Positions 1 to 8,253 are shown, counted from the stretch's first letter. The stretch: 32,228 bases of DNA from Alkalibacterium subtropicum (GCF_900112455.1 NZ_FOLT01000017.1:1-32228), one strand, 5' to 3'. Numbers and translations: made by a program. The notes: generated by a model from the letters alone, not told the origin.

Positions 1-1
1 C

Positions 2-241
2 CCGGGAAACAAATATTTAAAGACCACACTTGTTTCCAGTGGCGGCATCGCCGGTCGATCGAAAGATTTTGCTTTTCGATCAGTGTACTACCGTATCTCT
101 AGTAGAGGATCTAAAATGAAGGCTGTGATGGCCTGTGGTCACAAGTTACTTCGAATCATTTATAAAATCTTAACCGATAAAGTTCCGTATAACGAAAAAA
201 GAGCACTAGGTCTGCGGCAACAGCATCTAGCACTCAATTAA
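2..241 (+). CDS. IS110-family transposase, C-terminal fragment (cut by window edge)
   Basis: An open frame runs from the left edge to a TAA at 239-241, giving 79 codons. The translation reads like the end of the Transposase_20 domain of IS110/IS1111 elements: GNKYLKTTLV, then a serine-glycine-rich stretch, RSKDFAFRSVYYR, and finally MACGHKLLRIIYKILTDKVPY. IS110 transposases use a DEDD plus serine catalytic scheme to insert DNA. Only the C-terminal part is visible, so it cannot be told whether the element is intact upstream. No terminal inverted repeat is visible in the 120 bases after the stop, which is normal for this family. The identification rests on remembered family patterns; it is fairly secure for the family but not for the particular element. 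Confidence 0.8.
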   Translation, partial: PGNKYLKTTLVSSGGIAGRSKDFAFRSVYYRISSRGSKMKAVMACGHKLLRIIYKILTDKVPYNEKRALGLRQQHLALN

Positions 242-314
242 AAAAATAAATTTTATCTGTATTTATTATAACATGGAGCGTGTTTTTTTGCGCTTTTTTG
301 CACTATTATTTTCA

Positions 315-345
315 AATAAAAAAGAGCTGGAAGCTTCCAGCTCGA
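315..345 (-). terminator. Intrinsic terminator of ndk
   Basis: A perfect inverted repeat at 324-343 (GAGCTGGAA-GC-TTCCAGCTC) is followed on the minus strand by a run of T (A at 318-323 on the plus strand). It lies 20 bases past the ndk stop and points the right way for it. Confidence 0.85.
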
Positions 346-364
346 CCTTTCTCATTCAGCTTAA

Positions 365-781
365 TTATTTATCGTACAGTTCACCGAACCACAGCAGCAT
401 TTCCCGCTCGGCACTTTCGACTGAATCCGACGCATGGACGGTATTCTCCGTCTTGTCTTTTCCATAAAGGGTACGGATGGTATTGGGACGGGCGATTTTC
501 GGATCGGTGTCCCCGACCAGTTCCCGGACCCGATTGACCGCATCCTCACCGTCGATCACACAGACGACCAGGGGACCACGGGTGATGTAATCCAGCAGTT
601 TATTGAAAAATGGCTTGTCAGCCAGTTCAGCGTAGTGCTTCCGTGCCAGCTCCATATCAGCCTGCATCATTTTCAAGCGGCTGATGCGCAAATTATTGCG
701 TTCGAATTCTTTCAACAGATGGCCCGTCAGATTACGTTCGACCCCATCCGGTTTGATGATGACCAGTGTGCGTTCTTCCAT
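365..781 (-). CDS. ndk: Nucleoside diphosphate kinase
   Basis: A cytoplasmic enzyme that moves the terminal phosphate from ATP to other nucleoside diphosphates through a phosphohistidine, balancing NTP and dNTP pools. The 138-residue protein is close to the usual family length (about 130-150). It starts with the family pattern TLVIIKPDGVERN (residues 5-17). The signature NTVHASDS carries the active-site histidine at residue 116, preceded by RPNTIR (98-103), which helps bind the nucleotide phosphates. The start ATG at 781 is supported by AGAGGAGG seven bases upstream. It appears monocistronic, with its own terminator. The gene is probably complete and functional. Confidence 0.95.
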   Translation of the reverse strand: MEERTLVIIKPDGVERNLTGHLLKEFERNNLRISRLKMMQADMELARKHYAELADKPFFNKLLDYITRGPLVVCVIDGEDAVNRVRELVGDTDPKIARPNTIRTLYGKDKTENTVHASDSVESAEREMLLWFGELYDK

Positions 782-941
782 TGAATAGCCTCCTCTAAAT
801 CTTTTCTGATTTCAGCTTATCACACTTATGTGTTTTTATATAATATCAGTCATCGTGTCACTATACTGAAGTACCAAAGAGGGGCATCACTAAATTTTCA
901 TCCGAATATAGAACTATCTCGCGTGAAACTTTGAGAAGTCT

Positions 942-970
942 TTAACAAAACTTCAGTACTATGGTAAACT
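942..970 (+). promoter_or_regulatory. Candidate promoter of the ydbS-ydbT-like operon
   Basis: TTAACA (942-947) and TAAACT (965-970) are separated by 17 bases, a fair SigA-type match. The expected transcript would start about 977, just ahead of the ribosome binding site AAAGGGG at 988-994. Confidence 0.5.
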
Positions 971-1002
971 AAAAATAAATATATATGAAAGGGGCACCCT
1001 TC

Positions 1003-1497
1003 ATGAACTATCCTTTATTGGAAAACAAACTGCCGGAATCGGTAAAAAAGGTCTGGAAAAAATCGAGCCTGCTCACATTTCTACTTTTCGTTCTTTCCGG
1101 CGCAATTGCTTACGGCATCTTTACATATTTCAGCATGATGAACAGCAGCCTGCAGTTTGCGGCGACCCTCTATTTTTCCATTACACTCATTCTTTTCGCA
1201 CTGAACTTCTTCCTGATCAGCTACCGCTACAACTATTTCCGCTATGAAATCAGCACGAAAGAAATCATCTTTCAAAAAGGCTTCATCTTCCGGTCGATCA
1301 CGTACGTCCCGTTTTCACGGATCCAGCATATCGAGACAGAACAGGGGCCGTTTTTAAGACAGGAAGGCCTGATGGAGCTGATCATACATACCGCCGCAAC
1401 AAATCACCACATTGCCGGCTTATCTATCGAAGAAGCCCAGATGATCCGTCAAAAATTAGTGGTCAAAGTAGAGGAGAGCATGGAAGATGGCGAATGA
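1003..1497 (+). CDS. YdbS-like bacterial PH (DUF304) membrane protein
   Basis: A 164-residue protein with two membrane segments near the N-terminus (about residues 24-45 and 52-74). A bacterial PH-like domain (bPH_2/DUF304) follows, recognisable by YRYEISTKEIIFQKGFIFRS and VPFSRIQHIETEQGP. I chose ATG 1003 over the in-frame ATG at 985 because AAAGGGG at 988-994 sits eight bases before 1003 and overlaps the start of the longer version. The stop overlaps the next gene by 11 bases, so the two are translationally coupled. This matches the YdbS-YdbT pair of Bacillus. In Bacillus relatives YdbS/YdbT has been linked to envelope stress and resistance to some bacteriocins; the biochemical role is not established. 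Confidence 0.85.
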   Translation: MNYPLLENKLPESVKKVWKKSSLLTFLLFVLSGAIAYGIFTYFSMMNSSLQFAATLYFSITLILFALNFFLISYRYNYFRYEISTKEIIFQKGFIFRSITYVPFSRIQHIETEQGPFLRQEGLMELIIHTAATNHHIAGLSIEEAQMIRQKLVVKVEESMEDGE

Positions 1498-2914
1498 ACG
1501 GAAACAGTTTCATCCCTCAGTGATGCTTGTTTATTTTATCCGCGACCTCAGAAACTGGATTTTTTTGTTTATCCTGCTGCTCGTGGATCTGGACAGCGAT
1601 AATCTCTACTCGTATTTAGGTTTGACCGCTCTGGTGACCGCTCTGATAATCAAAAGCATCATCAAATACCGCACGCATACCTATAGACTCTCACCGGAGA
1701 ATATCATTATCTATAAGGGTATCATCAACAAAAAAGAAACGGAAATTGCCTATGACCGTATTCAGACCGTTAAACAGCGTCAATGGTTTTTCTTCAAACC
1801 GTTTAACGTCATTGAAATTCTGATCGAGACTGCCGGTGGGTCAGCCGGAGAAGCAGAAGCTTCCCTGGCTGCCGTCGACTCTTCTCTCTTAGACAAGATC
1901 GAAAGCTACAGAAATAAAACGGGAACCGGTGTCAGCCAGGATACGCTTTTACAAGCACCACCAGCAAGTCATTTCACTTTAAGCAATCAGGATATCCTAC
2001 TTTATGCCCTCACTGATCTCACCGCCATCCTGATCGTGGGGACGCTTGCCGCCTTTGTCTTTGAATGGCTGCCGGAACGATTCTTTTTTGAACTCACATC
2101 GCTGATTGATTATTTTGAAGGCCTGCTGCTTATCCTGCTGCTATTTATCGGTATCGGGCTCGTCGTCACTTTGTCGCTCCTGAAAAACTTCATCCTGTTC
2201 TACAACTTTGAAGCCTACAGGGAAGAAGAGACGCTGACCATCGCATACGGTTTGTTTGAGAGGAAAACACAAAAAATACCCCTGGGCAAAATTCAAGGCA
2301 TAAGGCTGCACAAGCAGATCATCCGGAGACGTTTCCATCGGTCGACAGTCGAACTGGTGATCATGGGTGGCCAGGAAAAGGAAGGGGAAGGGTTCAACAC
2401 GAAAAAAGTGTATCTGTTCCCGCTCATTGATGACGCAAAGGTATACGGACAGTTGAATCAGTTCCTGCCTGATTTTGCCGTACAGGAACCGGATATAGAA
2501 AACGTGTCCACGGACAGGCTGTGGTATTTCTGGCGCTGGCTGCTGCTCATCGGCGTGCCTTTGGTCATTTCGGCGTTCTTCATCAATCGCTTGATCGGGG
2601 CCGCTTCCTTATTGATCCTGGTCATCGCCTTAGGTATCGAATGGAAGAAGAGTCGTGTGCAAGGATACAGCATTCTGGACAACGCCATTCTCTGCCTCCA
2701 GCAGTTTCAATGGTTGTCGACAGTCCAGCTCTTTATTGCTCAGAAAAACGTCCAGGCTTTTACGCATTCCACAACGGTATGGCTGGCAAGAAAAAATCTC
2801 GGTCACTTAACCATTGCCTATAAAGAAGGGGAACTGGCTTTGGCCGTCAAGCTTCGGTACATTGCCCAGTCTGATTCCAAACAAATTCATGCCCGCTTCT
2901 GGAACAGTATGTAA
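1487..2914 (+). CDS. YdbT-like multi-PH (DUF304) membrane protein
   Basis: A 475-residue membrane protein, near the length of Bacillus YdbT. It has hydrophobic segments near residues 15-55, 165-195, 205-235 and 345-380. Between them are three bPH_2-like cytoplasmic repeats. The first is around residues 60-130 (YRLSPENIIIYKGIINK, YDRIQTVKQRQ), the second around 245-320 (LTIAYGLFERKTQKIPLGKI) and the third around 390-450 (YSILDNAILCLQQFQWLSTV). The start ATG 1487 lies inside the end of the ydbS-like gene. The pair probably forms one membrane complex, as in Bacillus. The exact role is unknown; family members are tied to envelope stress. No frameshift or broken motif is seen. Confidence 0.85.
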   Translation: MANERKQFHPSVMLVYFIRDLRNWIFLFILLLVDLDSDNLYSYLGLTALVTALIIKSIIKYRTHTYRLSPENIIIYKGIINKKETEIAYDRIQTVKQRQWFFFKPFNVIEILIETAGGSAGEAEASLAAVDSSLLDKIESYRNKTGTGVSQDTLLQAPPASHFTLSNQDILLYALTDLTAILIVGTLAAFVFEWLPERFFFELTSLIDYFEGLLLILLLFIGIGLVVTLSLLKNFILFYNFEAYREEETLTIAYGLFERKTQKIPLGKIQGIRLHKQIIRRRFHRSTVELVIMGGQEKEGEGFNTKKVYLFPLIDDAKVYGQLNQFLPDFAVQEPDIENVSTDRLWYFWRWLLLIGVPLVISAFFINRLIGAASLLILVIALGIEWKKSRVQGYSILDNAILCLQQFQWLSTVQLFIAQKNVQAFTHSTTVWLARKNLGHLTIAYKEGELALAVKLRYIAQSDSKQIHARFWNSM

Positions 2915-3001
2915 ACCCAGTTTGCTAAAAGGACTACTAAACAAGAAACGTTGAAAGCTAGCCAGAAAATAAAACAGCAACCCGAAAAGGAGGGCACGAA
3001 C

Positions 3002-3268
3002 GTGTCGGATTTAGTCGAATTACTTTTGGATTTTGTTTTGGATGGCCTCATCGAAGTCATTCATATAAAGAGAAAAGCGACAGCCGTCAGGATCATCCTG
3101 TCCTTGGCACTTTTCAGTCTTGTTACCGGCTTGCTGGTCCTGTCCTATGTGAACAGAGAACAGGAATCCCTGTTTTATACCTTGTCGCTCACCGGGTCCT
3201 TCCTGGGGCTTTTGCTCTTGTTTATTTTAAGACAATTTGCGGCAGAGTACAGGAAAAAGAAAAGCTGA
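3002..3268 (+). CDS. Small two-span membrane protein, third gene of the YdbS/T-like operon
   Basis: An 88-residue protein of unknown function. GTG 3002 is preferred to the upstream in-frame TTG at 2951 because AAAAGGAGGG lies seven bases before it. The N-terminus (SDLVELLLDFVLDG) looks like an amphipathic helix. Two membrane segments follow, about residues 29-47 and 57-77, and the tail is basic (EYRKKKS). It starts 87 bases after the YdbT-like gene with no terminator between, so it is probably co-transcribed and may act with that membrane pair. I do not recognise the family. Confidence 0.65.
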   Translation: MSDLVELLLDFVLDGLIEVIHIKRKATAVRIILSLALFSLVTGLLVLSYVNREQESLFYTLSLTGSFLGLLLLFILRQFAAEYRKKKS

Positions 3269-3551
3269 CCGGCATTATTGATGATAGGATCAAATCGGAA
3301 CAGACTTGCAGATGGAACCGAAATATTATCTACTTAAAGAAAACGTTGAAATAGAGACTGAAGCACCACGAAGGATGTGATCGTTAAGGAAGCATACCGC
3401 GTGAGTCTCCTGAGCGGTTGTGACGGAGCGGACGAACAGTAGCACGACATAGGTTGGAGACAGCTTCTGCGTTCAGGGACAAAGTCTGACATGAAGAAAC
3501 AGCTGCAGTCAGCTGATCATAAATCATATACACAGAAAGAGGGATGCAATC

Positions 3552-4520
3552 ATGTGCACCACGATCGGTTTTTCTTATAAAGAAGGCTGTGTTTTCGGCC
3601 GCACACTTGAAGTGGGTGTCCGTTTAAATAACAGAATAGGGTATGTGCCTCCAAATACTGCAGGATTCATCCCCACATTGAACGGGGCCTTCCCATCAAC
3701 CTATGCGACGCTGGGGACGGTGTTTTATGACATCGCTTCTTTCGGTGACGGTATAAATGAAAAAGGATTGATGGGCTCGAACAACCTATTCCCCAAGATG
3801 GCCACCTTTTCAAAACAAGAAGCTCCTAACAAACTCAACTTGACCATCGCCCGTGCTTTTGATTACCTGCTTACACGATGTGCCACGGTCAACGAGGTGA
3901 AACAAACAGCCGAAACCCTGAACATTATGGCGAAAGGGATAGACGACAGTGACCTATCGAATGAGATGCATTTCTTTTTCATGGATGAAACCGGAGATAA
4001 AGTGGTCCTTGAACCAGAAAACGGCCGCTTGAGGGTTTACGATAATCCGTTCGGCGTTTTGACCAATGCGCCAGAGTTTTCCTGGCACACGACGAATCTG
4101 AAAAACCATCTGCACTTACAGCCGGAAAATATCGAGAAACGAACGTTCAACACACATACAGTCTCAAAACTTGGGGAAGGGACCGGTTCGGTCGGTCTGC
4201 CTGGCGACTTCACACCACCGTCCCGGTTCGTCCGCAGTGCCTACTATGTCGCCAACACCCCGGTGGACTTGACCCACGAAGACGCTGTGTTGCAGGCCTT
4301 CCGTATTTTGTCGCACGCTGATATCCCTACCGGTGCCGTCGTAGACAGCCTGACCGGTCATAAAGATGAAACCCTGTACACGGGCATCATGGATACTTGG
4401 AAAAAAGCTTATTACATTAAACAGCGGTCGAATATTGATCTGCAGGCCTTTTATCTTGATGACTTTAATGAGGCCAGAGACATCGTTTTTGTAGACCTGA
4501 AAAAAGACATGGTCTTGTGA
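3552..4520 (+). CDS. Choloylglycine hydrolase / linear amide C-N hydrolase family protein
   Basis: A 322-residue Ntn-hydrolase of the penicillin V acylase and bile salt hydrolase family (usual length about 310-340). The nucleophile would be Cys2, exposed after Met removal. Other family marks are GRTLE (16-20), the MHFFFMDETGDKVVLEP strand region (139-155), TNAPEFSWHTTNL (171-183, with Asn172) and GLPGDFTPPSRFVR (215-228, with the conserved arginines). Glu20 stands where bile salt hydrolases have Asp21, so the substrate may not be a bile salt; other N-acyl amides are possible. There is no signal peptide, so it should be cytoplasmic. The start ATG has AGAGGG upstream (3538-3543). It seems to be a single-gene unit. 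Confidence 0.88.
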   Translation: MCTTIGFSYKEGCVFGRTLEVGVRLNNRIGYVPPNTAGFIPTLNGAFPSTYATLGTVFYDIASFGDGINEKGLMGSNNLFPKMATFSKQEAPNKLNLTIARAFDYLLTRCATVNEVKQTAETLNIMAKGIDDSDLSNEMHFFFMDETGDKVVLEPENGRLRVYDNPFGVLTNAPEFSWHTTNLKNHLHLQPENIEKRTFNTHTVSKLGEGTGSVGLPGDFTPPSRFVRSAYYVANTPVDLTHEDAVLQAFRILSHADIPTGAVVDSLTGHKDETLYTGIMDTWKKAYYIKQRSNIDLQAFYLDDFNEARDIVFVDLKKDMVL

Positions 4521-4650
4521 AAGGCAGCTAGGGTGTTCGTCAGAAAAGATATCAGCCTTGTTAGTAGCATTACACACTTATAAAGCAGGACAAACATTTG
4601 ACACAGAAGCGTCATGACGCATTAGACTAACTGGGAAAGAGGTGAGGGAG

Positions 4651-5625
4651 ATGAAACTGACTGCCTTTGAAACCGAGATCGACCCCGTGATCCTCGAACG
4701 CGGGCTGGATTACTTCAAGCGGGACAAGATCATCGATGTACAAAAAGAAGACGACCGGCATTATACCTTTACCGTCGAAGGCACAAAACCGTATACCGTT
4801 ACCGTGACCTTTGCCGAGGACCGGAACACCATCACGCACACACATTGTGACTGTCCTTATGACAAGGGACCTTTCTGCAAACATCAGGCGGCAACCTTTT
4901 ACCATTTGTCTGTGAGCCTGGGCCTGAAAGGGGTGGGGGTCAACGACACGAACCTGCGCCTCAGTCTCTCACGGCTCTATAAAAACGAATTGATCGAGCT
5001 GCTCGTTGAGATGGCTGTGAAATACCCGTCTGAGCAGGAATATCTCCTGATGAAGCATGCCAAGTACCGGCTTTACCCGGATCTGCGCTACTTGAAAATG
5101 ACCTTTGTCGAAAAGATCGAGTTTTACTTGAACGGCAGAGAGGATCTGAATTCCTACACCCTGATGGACGTCACCGATGATCTGGCCCAAGTGGTCGATA
5201 TCGCCAGAGAGATCGATGAACTCGTCCTCTTCTTTAACACGCAGCTGTTCTTCTACACCGAAGTCCTGATGATCAAAGAATACACCCAGGACCAGTTCGG
5301 CAGCATCGACGCGTTACTTACATACATCCTGTTAGAGATGCAGCAGCGCCTGGATCAGAATCCATTCATCTCACCGGTGAAGAAAGCCAACATCATCATC
5401 ACACTGGAGCTGACTCTGGACCACAAACTCTACGACAAGTACATCCAAAAATCCGTCCAGCTTATCGCTGCTTTCAAAGATTATCTGGAAGAAGAACTCC
5501 CCAGAAGAAAATACATTGCGCTCATTAAAAAGAAAATGGACATCTGTAAACAGAGGGGGGACCACGTAAACTTCAACGAATTCGAGCAGTTGAAGCAGTA
5601 TGTCGAGCGGTGGTATGAGGGCTAA
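4651..5625 (+). CDS. SWIM zinc-finger domain protein
   Basis: A 324-residue protein. Its N-terminal part holds a SWIM zinc finger, with metal ligands Cys66, Cys68, Cys76 and His78 in CDCPYDKGPFCKH. SWIM fingers bind DNA or protein partners and often occur beside helicases. The rest (about 95-324) is helical, charged and unfamiliar to me. ATG 4651 is chosen over the GTG at 4642, because AGAGGTGAG (4638-4646) is the ribosome binding site. In many Bacillota a SWIM protein of this kind stands next to a SNF2-like helicase gene; none is seen here. A nucleic-acid-related role is inferred from the finger only. Confidence 0.85.
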   Translation: MKLTAFETEIDPVILERGLDYFKRDKIIDVQKEDDRHYTFTVEGTKPYTVTVTFAEDRNTITHTHCDCPYDKGPFCKHQAATFYHLSVSLGLKGVGVNDTNLRLSLSRLYKNELIELLVEMAVKYPSEQEYLLMKHAKYRLYPDLRYLKMTFVEKIEFYLNGREDLNSYTLMDVTDDLAQVVDIAREIDELVLFFNTQLFFYTEVLMIKEYTQDQFGSIDALLTYILLEMQQRLDQNPFISPVKKANIIITLELTLDHKLYDKYIQKSVQLIAAFKDYLEEELPRRKYIALIKKKMDICKQRGDHVNFNEFEQLKQYVERWYEG

Positions 5626-5787
5626 AAGGAGACGGTCGCCAATCGGACGATTTGACAGGTGGATACAGTCCATACCGATGATCGAGTCAGACCGCATCGG
5701 TGGAAGGGGCACTGATAATGGGAACTCAACTAAACTTTCTTATTTCAGCTCCGGTTATCACCAAAGAATGCTTCTGGTTATGAAAAA

Positions 5788-5838
5788 AGCACCGGCTTCT
5801 CTGTCAGGGTCGACTTTCAGAGATTCCTGTGCTCTTTA
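5788..5838. terminator. Possible bidirectional terminator between convergent genes
   Basis: An interrupted inverted repeat pairs GCAC (5789-5792) with GTGC (5828-5831) and CTCTG with CAGAG inside it. A-rich and T-rich edges lie on the two sides. It lies between the plus-strand SWIM gene and the minus-strand gene ending at 5888, where a shared terminator is expected. The stem is imperfect. Confidence 0.4.
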
Positions 5839-5887
5839 ATATACTGAATTTTTTATTCCACTGAAGTTACCGGAAGATAGGATAACT

Positions 5888-6451
5888 CTAATGGTATCTG
5901 AATTCGATCGGTGCAGTGACGATCCGTTTGTAATGCTTCCGTCTTTGTGTCAGATCACTGCTTTGCATGAAGAGGATAGAGAAAGCTTCCCACAAAAACA
6001 CCCAGCTGCCGACCGTTAAATTCAGCAGAAGCAGTTCTTGGATAAGTCTGCCTTCTTCGCTGATCTGCAAATAGGTCGTCAGGATCGTGAACAGAACGGA
6101 GACCACGATATAGACGAAGGATTTATTTCGCTTTCGGTTCGTGTGCTTCGTCGTCAAAAAATAGCGATAGTTGAAATGGTTGCGGACGCCATTTTTGATG
6201 GTCTTTTCCATTTCAGTGTTTTTCTTTTCATTCTGCATATTAAATATGAGCTTTATTTTATTTTTTGAGTCGATCTCATAAGAAAATTCATCTAAAAAAG
6301 ACTTCAGGCTGGAATCCAGATCCCTGATATTGTAGACAGATGAATCCCACGTATTGAATACTTCGTCATAATCCTTTAAAGCAATATCAATAATATAATA
6401 ACCTGTATCTGGATCGATGGTATAAAATTGATCTAAAAAATTGGTCTTCAT
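5888..6451 (-). CDS. Hypothetical membrane protein with soluble N-terminal domain
   Basis: A 187-residue protein I cannot assign to a named family. The N-terminal half (residues 1-110) is soluble and charged, with FYTIDPDTGYYIIDIALKDYDEVFNTWD near the start. Two hydrophobic segments follow, about 112-129 and 138-161, then a short basic tail. It should sit in the membrane with both ends in the cytoplasm. The minus-strand start ATG at 6451 is preceded by AAAGGGAAATGAA, a usable ribosome binding site. Convergent with the SWIM gene and separated from other genes on both sides, so neighbours give no hint of function. Confidence 0.7.
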   Translation of the reverse strand: MKTNFLDQFYTIDPDTGYYIIDIALKDYDEVFNTWDSSVYNIRDLDSSLKSFLDEFSYEIDSKNKIKLIFNMQNEKKNTEMEKTIKNGVRNHFNYRYFLTTKHTNRKRNKSFVYIVVSVLFTILTTYLQISEEGRLIQELLLLNLTVGSWVFLWEAFSILFMQSSDLTQRRKHYKRIVTAPIEFRYH

Positions 6452-6966
6452 TTCATTTCCCTTTCGTCACACTTAAATCAAATAGTCGTCTTTCAGTTTT
6501 TAAATACAGTGGCACAGTTGAACGAAGTGCCTAAGGCTTGATTCGCGTTATTACATCTTAACAAAAACATGACGGTGATTTCAAAACGAAAAGCATGGTT
6601 GAAGCTGTTTAAGTAAAGTATTCATATGTGAAGAACGGAAAACACCTTAAGTTACCAAGAACACCTACAGCTCCAGAACACCCAGCTTTGCCTCTATCGG
6701 GAACTGGATAGCTTAATAACATCCACTGTGCAGAATCATGATCAATTATATATACTAACATATTACAATCATATTCTTTCCTTTCTACAGTTATTATGAT
6801 AAGTTTAACTAGGAGACCACATCATATACAACATCAAGGAGAGGCGTTTTTAAAAGAGCCATCTGACTTTTACTAAAAAAAGTAACGTGAAAAAGCTGGA
6901 CACCATTAAAAAACCAGTAATACATGTTATTAGCCGTAAATATATCATATTAACAGGAGGAGTATT
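6452..6966. other. 515-base intergenic stretch
   Basis: AT-rich. I see no convincing ORF, tRNA or strong hairpin. It should hold the divergent promoters of the two flanking genes. AGGAGGAG at 6955-6962 is the ribosome binding site of the next gene. Confidence 0.5.
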
Positions 6967-7155
6967 ATGAGCACAAGAATAATGGGAACACTCTTTTACT
7001 TGATATCTGCAATTCTTTATCATGCAAAAATTTTATCTGCAGCAATGGTATCAGGTACTCCCGATTTACTAAATGTTTTAATATATTTATCTTTCGGAAT
7101 CGGCACAGGACTCTTAGTATTGCCTTATTTTTCTGAAGAAGCAGATGAAGAATAG
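6967..7155 (+). CDS. Small two-span membrane protein
   Basis: A 62-residue protein of unknown function. It has two hydrophobic stretches (about residues 5-28 and 35-54), separated by the short polar turn SGTPD, and ends in an acidic tail (SEEADEE). ACAGGAGGAG lies just upstream of ATG 6967, which argues strongly that this short frame is translated. It stands alone among other short genes of unknown role. Confidence 0.65.
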   Translation: MSTRIMGTLFYLISAILYHAKILSAAMVSGTPDLLNVLIYLSFGIGTGLLVLPYFSEEADEE

Positions 7156-7319
7156 GATGGAAATGGAAGTCGTTTGTGAATTTAATTATGAAGATATGAC
7201 AATAGTTATGAGGTACATATGAATGGCAGTAGTCTTTTTGAGCTAATGATTTAAACTATATCTCAATATGACGAGATGGATAGTAGGCATAGCTCCCTAA
7301 CTTTTTCATAACAAATTAA

Positions 7320-7517
7320 CCTAGATATAGAAGAGGTTAAGGACCTCTTAAATGTAACTAGTGTTCTCATCAACCTTAAAACGCATTATTTGAACAGGTG
7401 AAAGAAGAGCATCAGTCAAACAGTGGAACCATGGCTGCTATAGCGGTTGGGTGGGCAGACAAACAGATCGATTTTGTCTTACCTGTCATCCAGAAAGACC
7501 AGAAAGAAATAATCTAG
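7320..7517 (+). pseudogene. Possible remnant of a decayed gene
   Basis: Two short open pieces look protein-like but neither has a start. In one frame, 7321-7400 reads NLDIEEVKDLLNVTSVLIN and onwards. In the next frame, 7380-7517 encodes ALFEQVKEEHQSNSGTMAAI and then VGWADKQIDFVLPVIQ. The final TAG (7515-7517) overlaps the GTG start of the next gene by one base, which is how coupled operon genes join. I infer the 3' end of a broken gene but cannot name it. Confidence 0.3.
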
Positions 7518-7795
7518 TGAAGTTAGACTATTCTAATAAGGATGTGTCAAAATTGCTAAAAGCACTACAAAAAATAGCATTGGTTATAAGTATAATCATT
7601 GCAGTGTATGGTTTGATCTCTAGAAATTATTCATTATTTCCACTCATTATTGTCTTTCAATTAGTATCACTTTTTGTAATGGCCTTACATGATCTCAAAG
7701 AAGGGCGAAAAACAAAAGGCGTTTTAAGCTTTATCCTGGTTATAACATTATCTATAATATTTATTTATACTTTAATGAATTACGGGACGATATAA
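7517..7795 (+). CDS. Small membrane protein, tentatively DUF3953 (YczI-like)
   Basis: A 92-residue protein with three membrane segments (about residues 20-37, 42-60 and 68-88) and a charged loop DLKEGRKTKG between the second and third. This layout resembles the DUF3953/YczI family of short membrane proteins, whose function is unknown. The frame is open further upstream, but GTG 7517 gives the expected length and touches the stop of the upstream remnant frame, so translation may once have been coupled. The ribosome binding site (AGAAAG) is weak. Family assignment is tentative. Confidence 0.5.
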   Translation: MKLDYSNKDVSKLLKALQKIALVISIIIAVYGLISRNYSLFPLIIVFQLVSLFVMALHDLKEGRKTKGVLSFILVITLSIIFIYTLMNYGTI

Positions 7796-7874
7796 TTTCA
7801 TTTCGGTTTGAAGTACCATGACCTTAATATCGAAACAATAGTTGGCCTTTTATTTTTAATATTGAGGTGAGGAT

Positions 7875-8222
7875 ATGCGCACAATCAAACAAATTTTATT
7901 ATCCACGCCAATGATACTAGTCATGTTAACTGTTGGTTATAGTAGTAATAATGATAGTGTAGAGGCAGCATATAAACAATTATCGTCAAGTGAAAAAGCT
8001 GAAGTGGTAGATCCAGAAAAAGCGACTATTAAAAAGGTTAAACCGAGTGCGTTGAATAAAGATGGCGTAATGGAGTATTACTTATCTGACATGGTGCTGG
8101 AATCTGAAGAAGAACTATATTTAGTAATATTTGAGTCTGAAAATAAAGATATAGTTGGAAACGTTGAGAAGTTAGTGAATGCAGATGATTATAATATTGT
8201 TGGGTTTAATTTAAGAGATTGA
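7875..8222 (+). CDS. Exported protein with lipoprotein-like leader lacking the lipobox cysteine
   Basis: A 115-residue protein of unknown function. Residues 1-22 form a signal peptide (basic start MRTIKQ, then a hydrophobic core). The sequence LTVGYSSNND looks like a lipobox in which the invariant Cys is Tyr (TAT, one base from TGT). The mature part is charged (SSSEKAEVVDPEKATIKKVKPS) and ends in a small alpha/beta-like segment, LYLVIFESENKDIVGNVEKL. A ribosome binding site GAGGTGAGG precedes ATG 7875. Without the Cys it would be secreted or stay anchored by its uncleaved leader instead of being lipidated. A weak hairpin follows at 8222-8245. Confidence 0.6.
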   Translation: MRTIKQILLSTPMILVMLTVGYSSNNDSVEAAYKQLSSSEKAEVVDPEKATIKKVKPSALNKDGVMEYYLSDMVLESEEELYLVIFESENKDIVGNVEKLVNADDYNIVGFNLRD

Positions 8223-8253
8223 CCACACGAAATCAATTGGGTGGTTTGTCTTA
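8222..8253 (+). terminator. Weak terminator-like hairpin
   Basis: ACCAC at 8222-8226 can pair with GTGGT at 8241-8245, followed by TTGTCTT. The stem is short. It directly follows the stop of the exported protein gene. Confidence 0.35.

Noticed and set aside
434-784. Plus-strand ORF of 116 residues opposite ndk.
   Set aside because: It is the complement of a clear ndk gene and has no family features.
4164-4577. Minus-strand ORF of 137 residues opposite the Ntn hydrolase gene.
   Set aside because: A complement of conserved coding sequence with no recognisable domain.
5600-5839. ORF of 79 residues after the SWIM gene.
   Set aside because: It overlaps the SWIM gene end and the terminator-like repeat, has low-complexity composition and no ribosome binding site.
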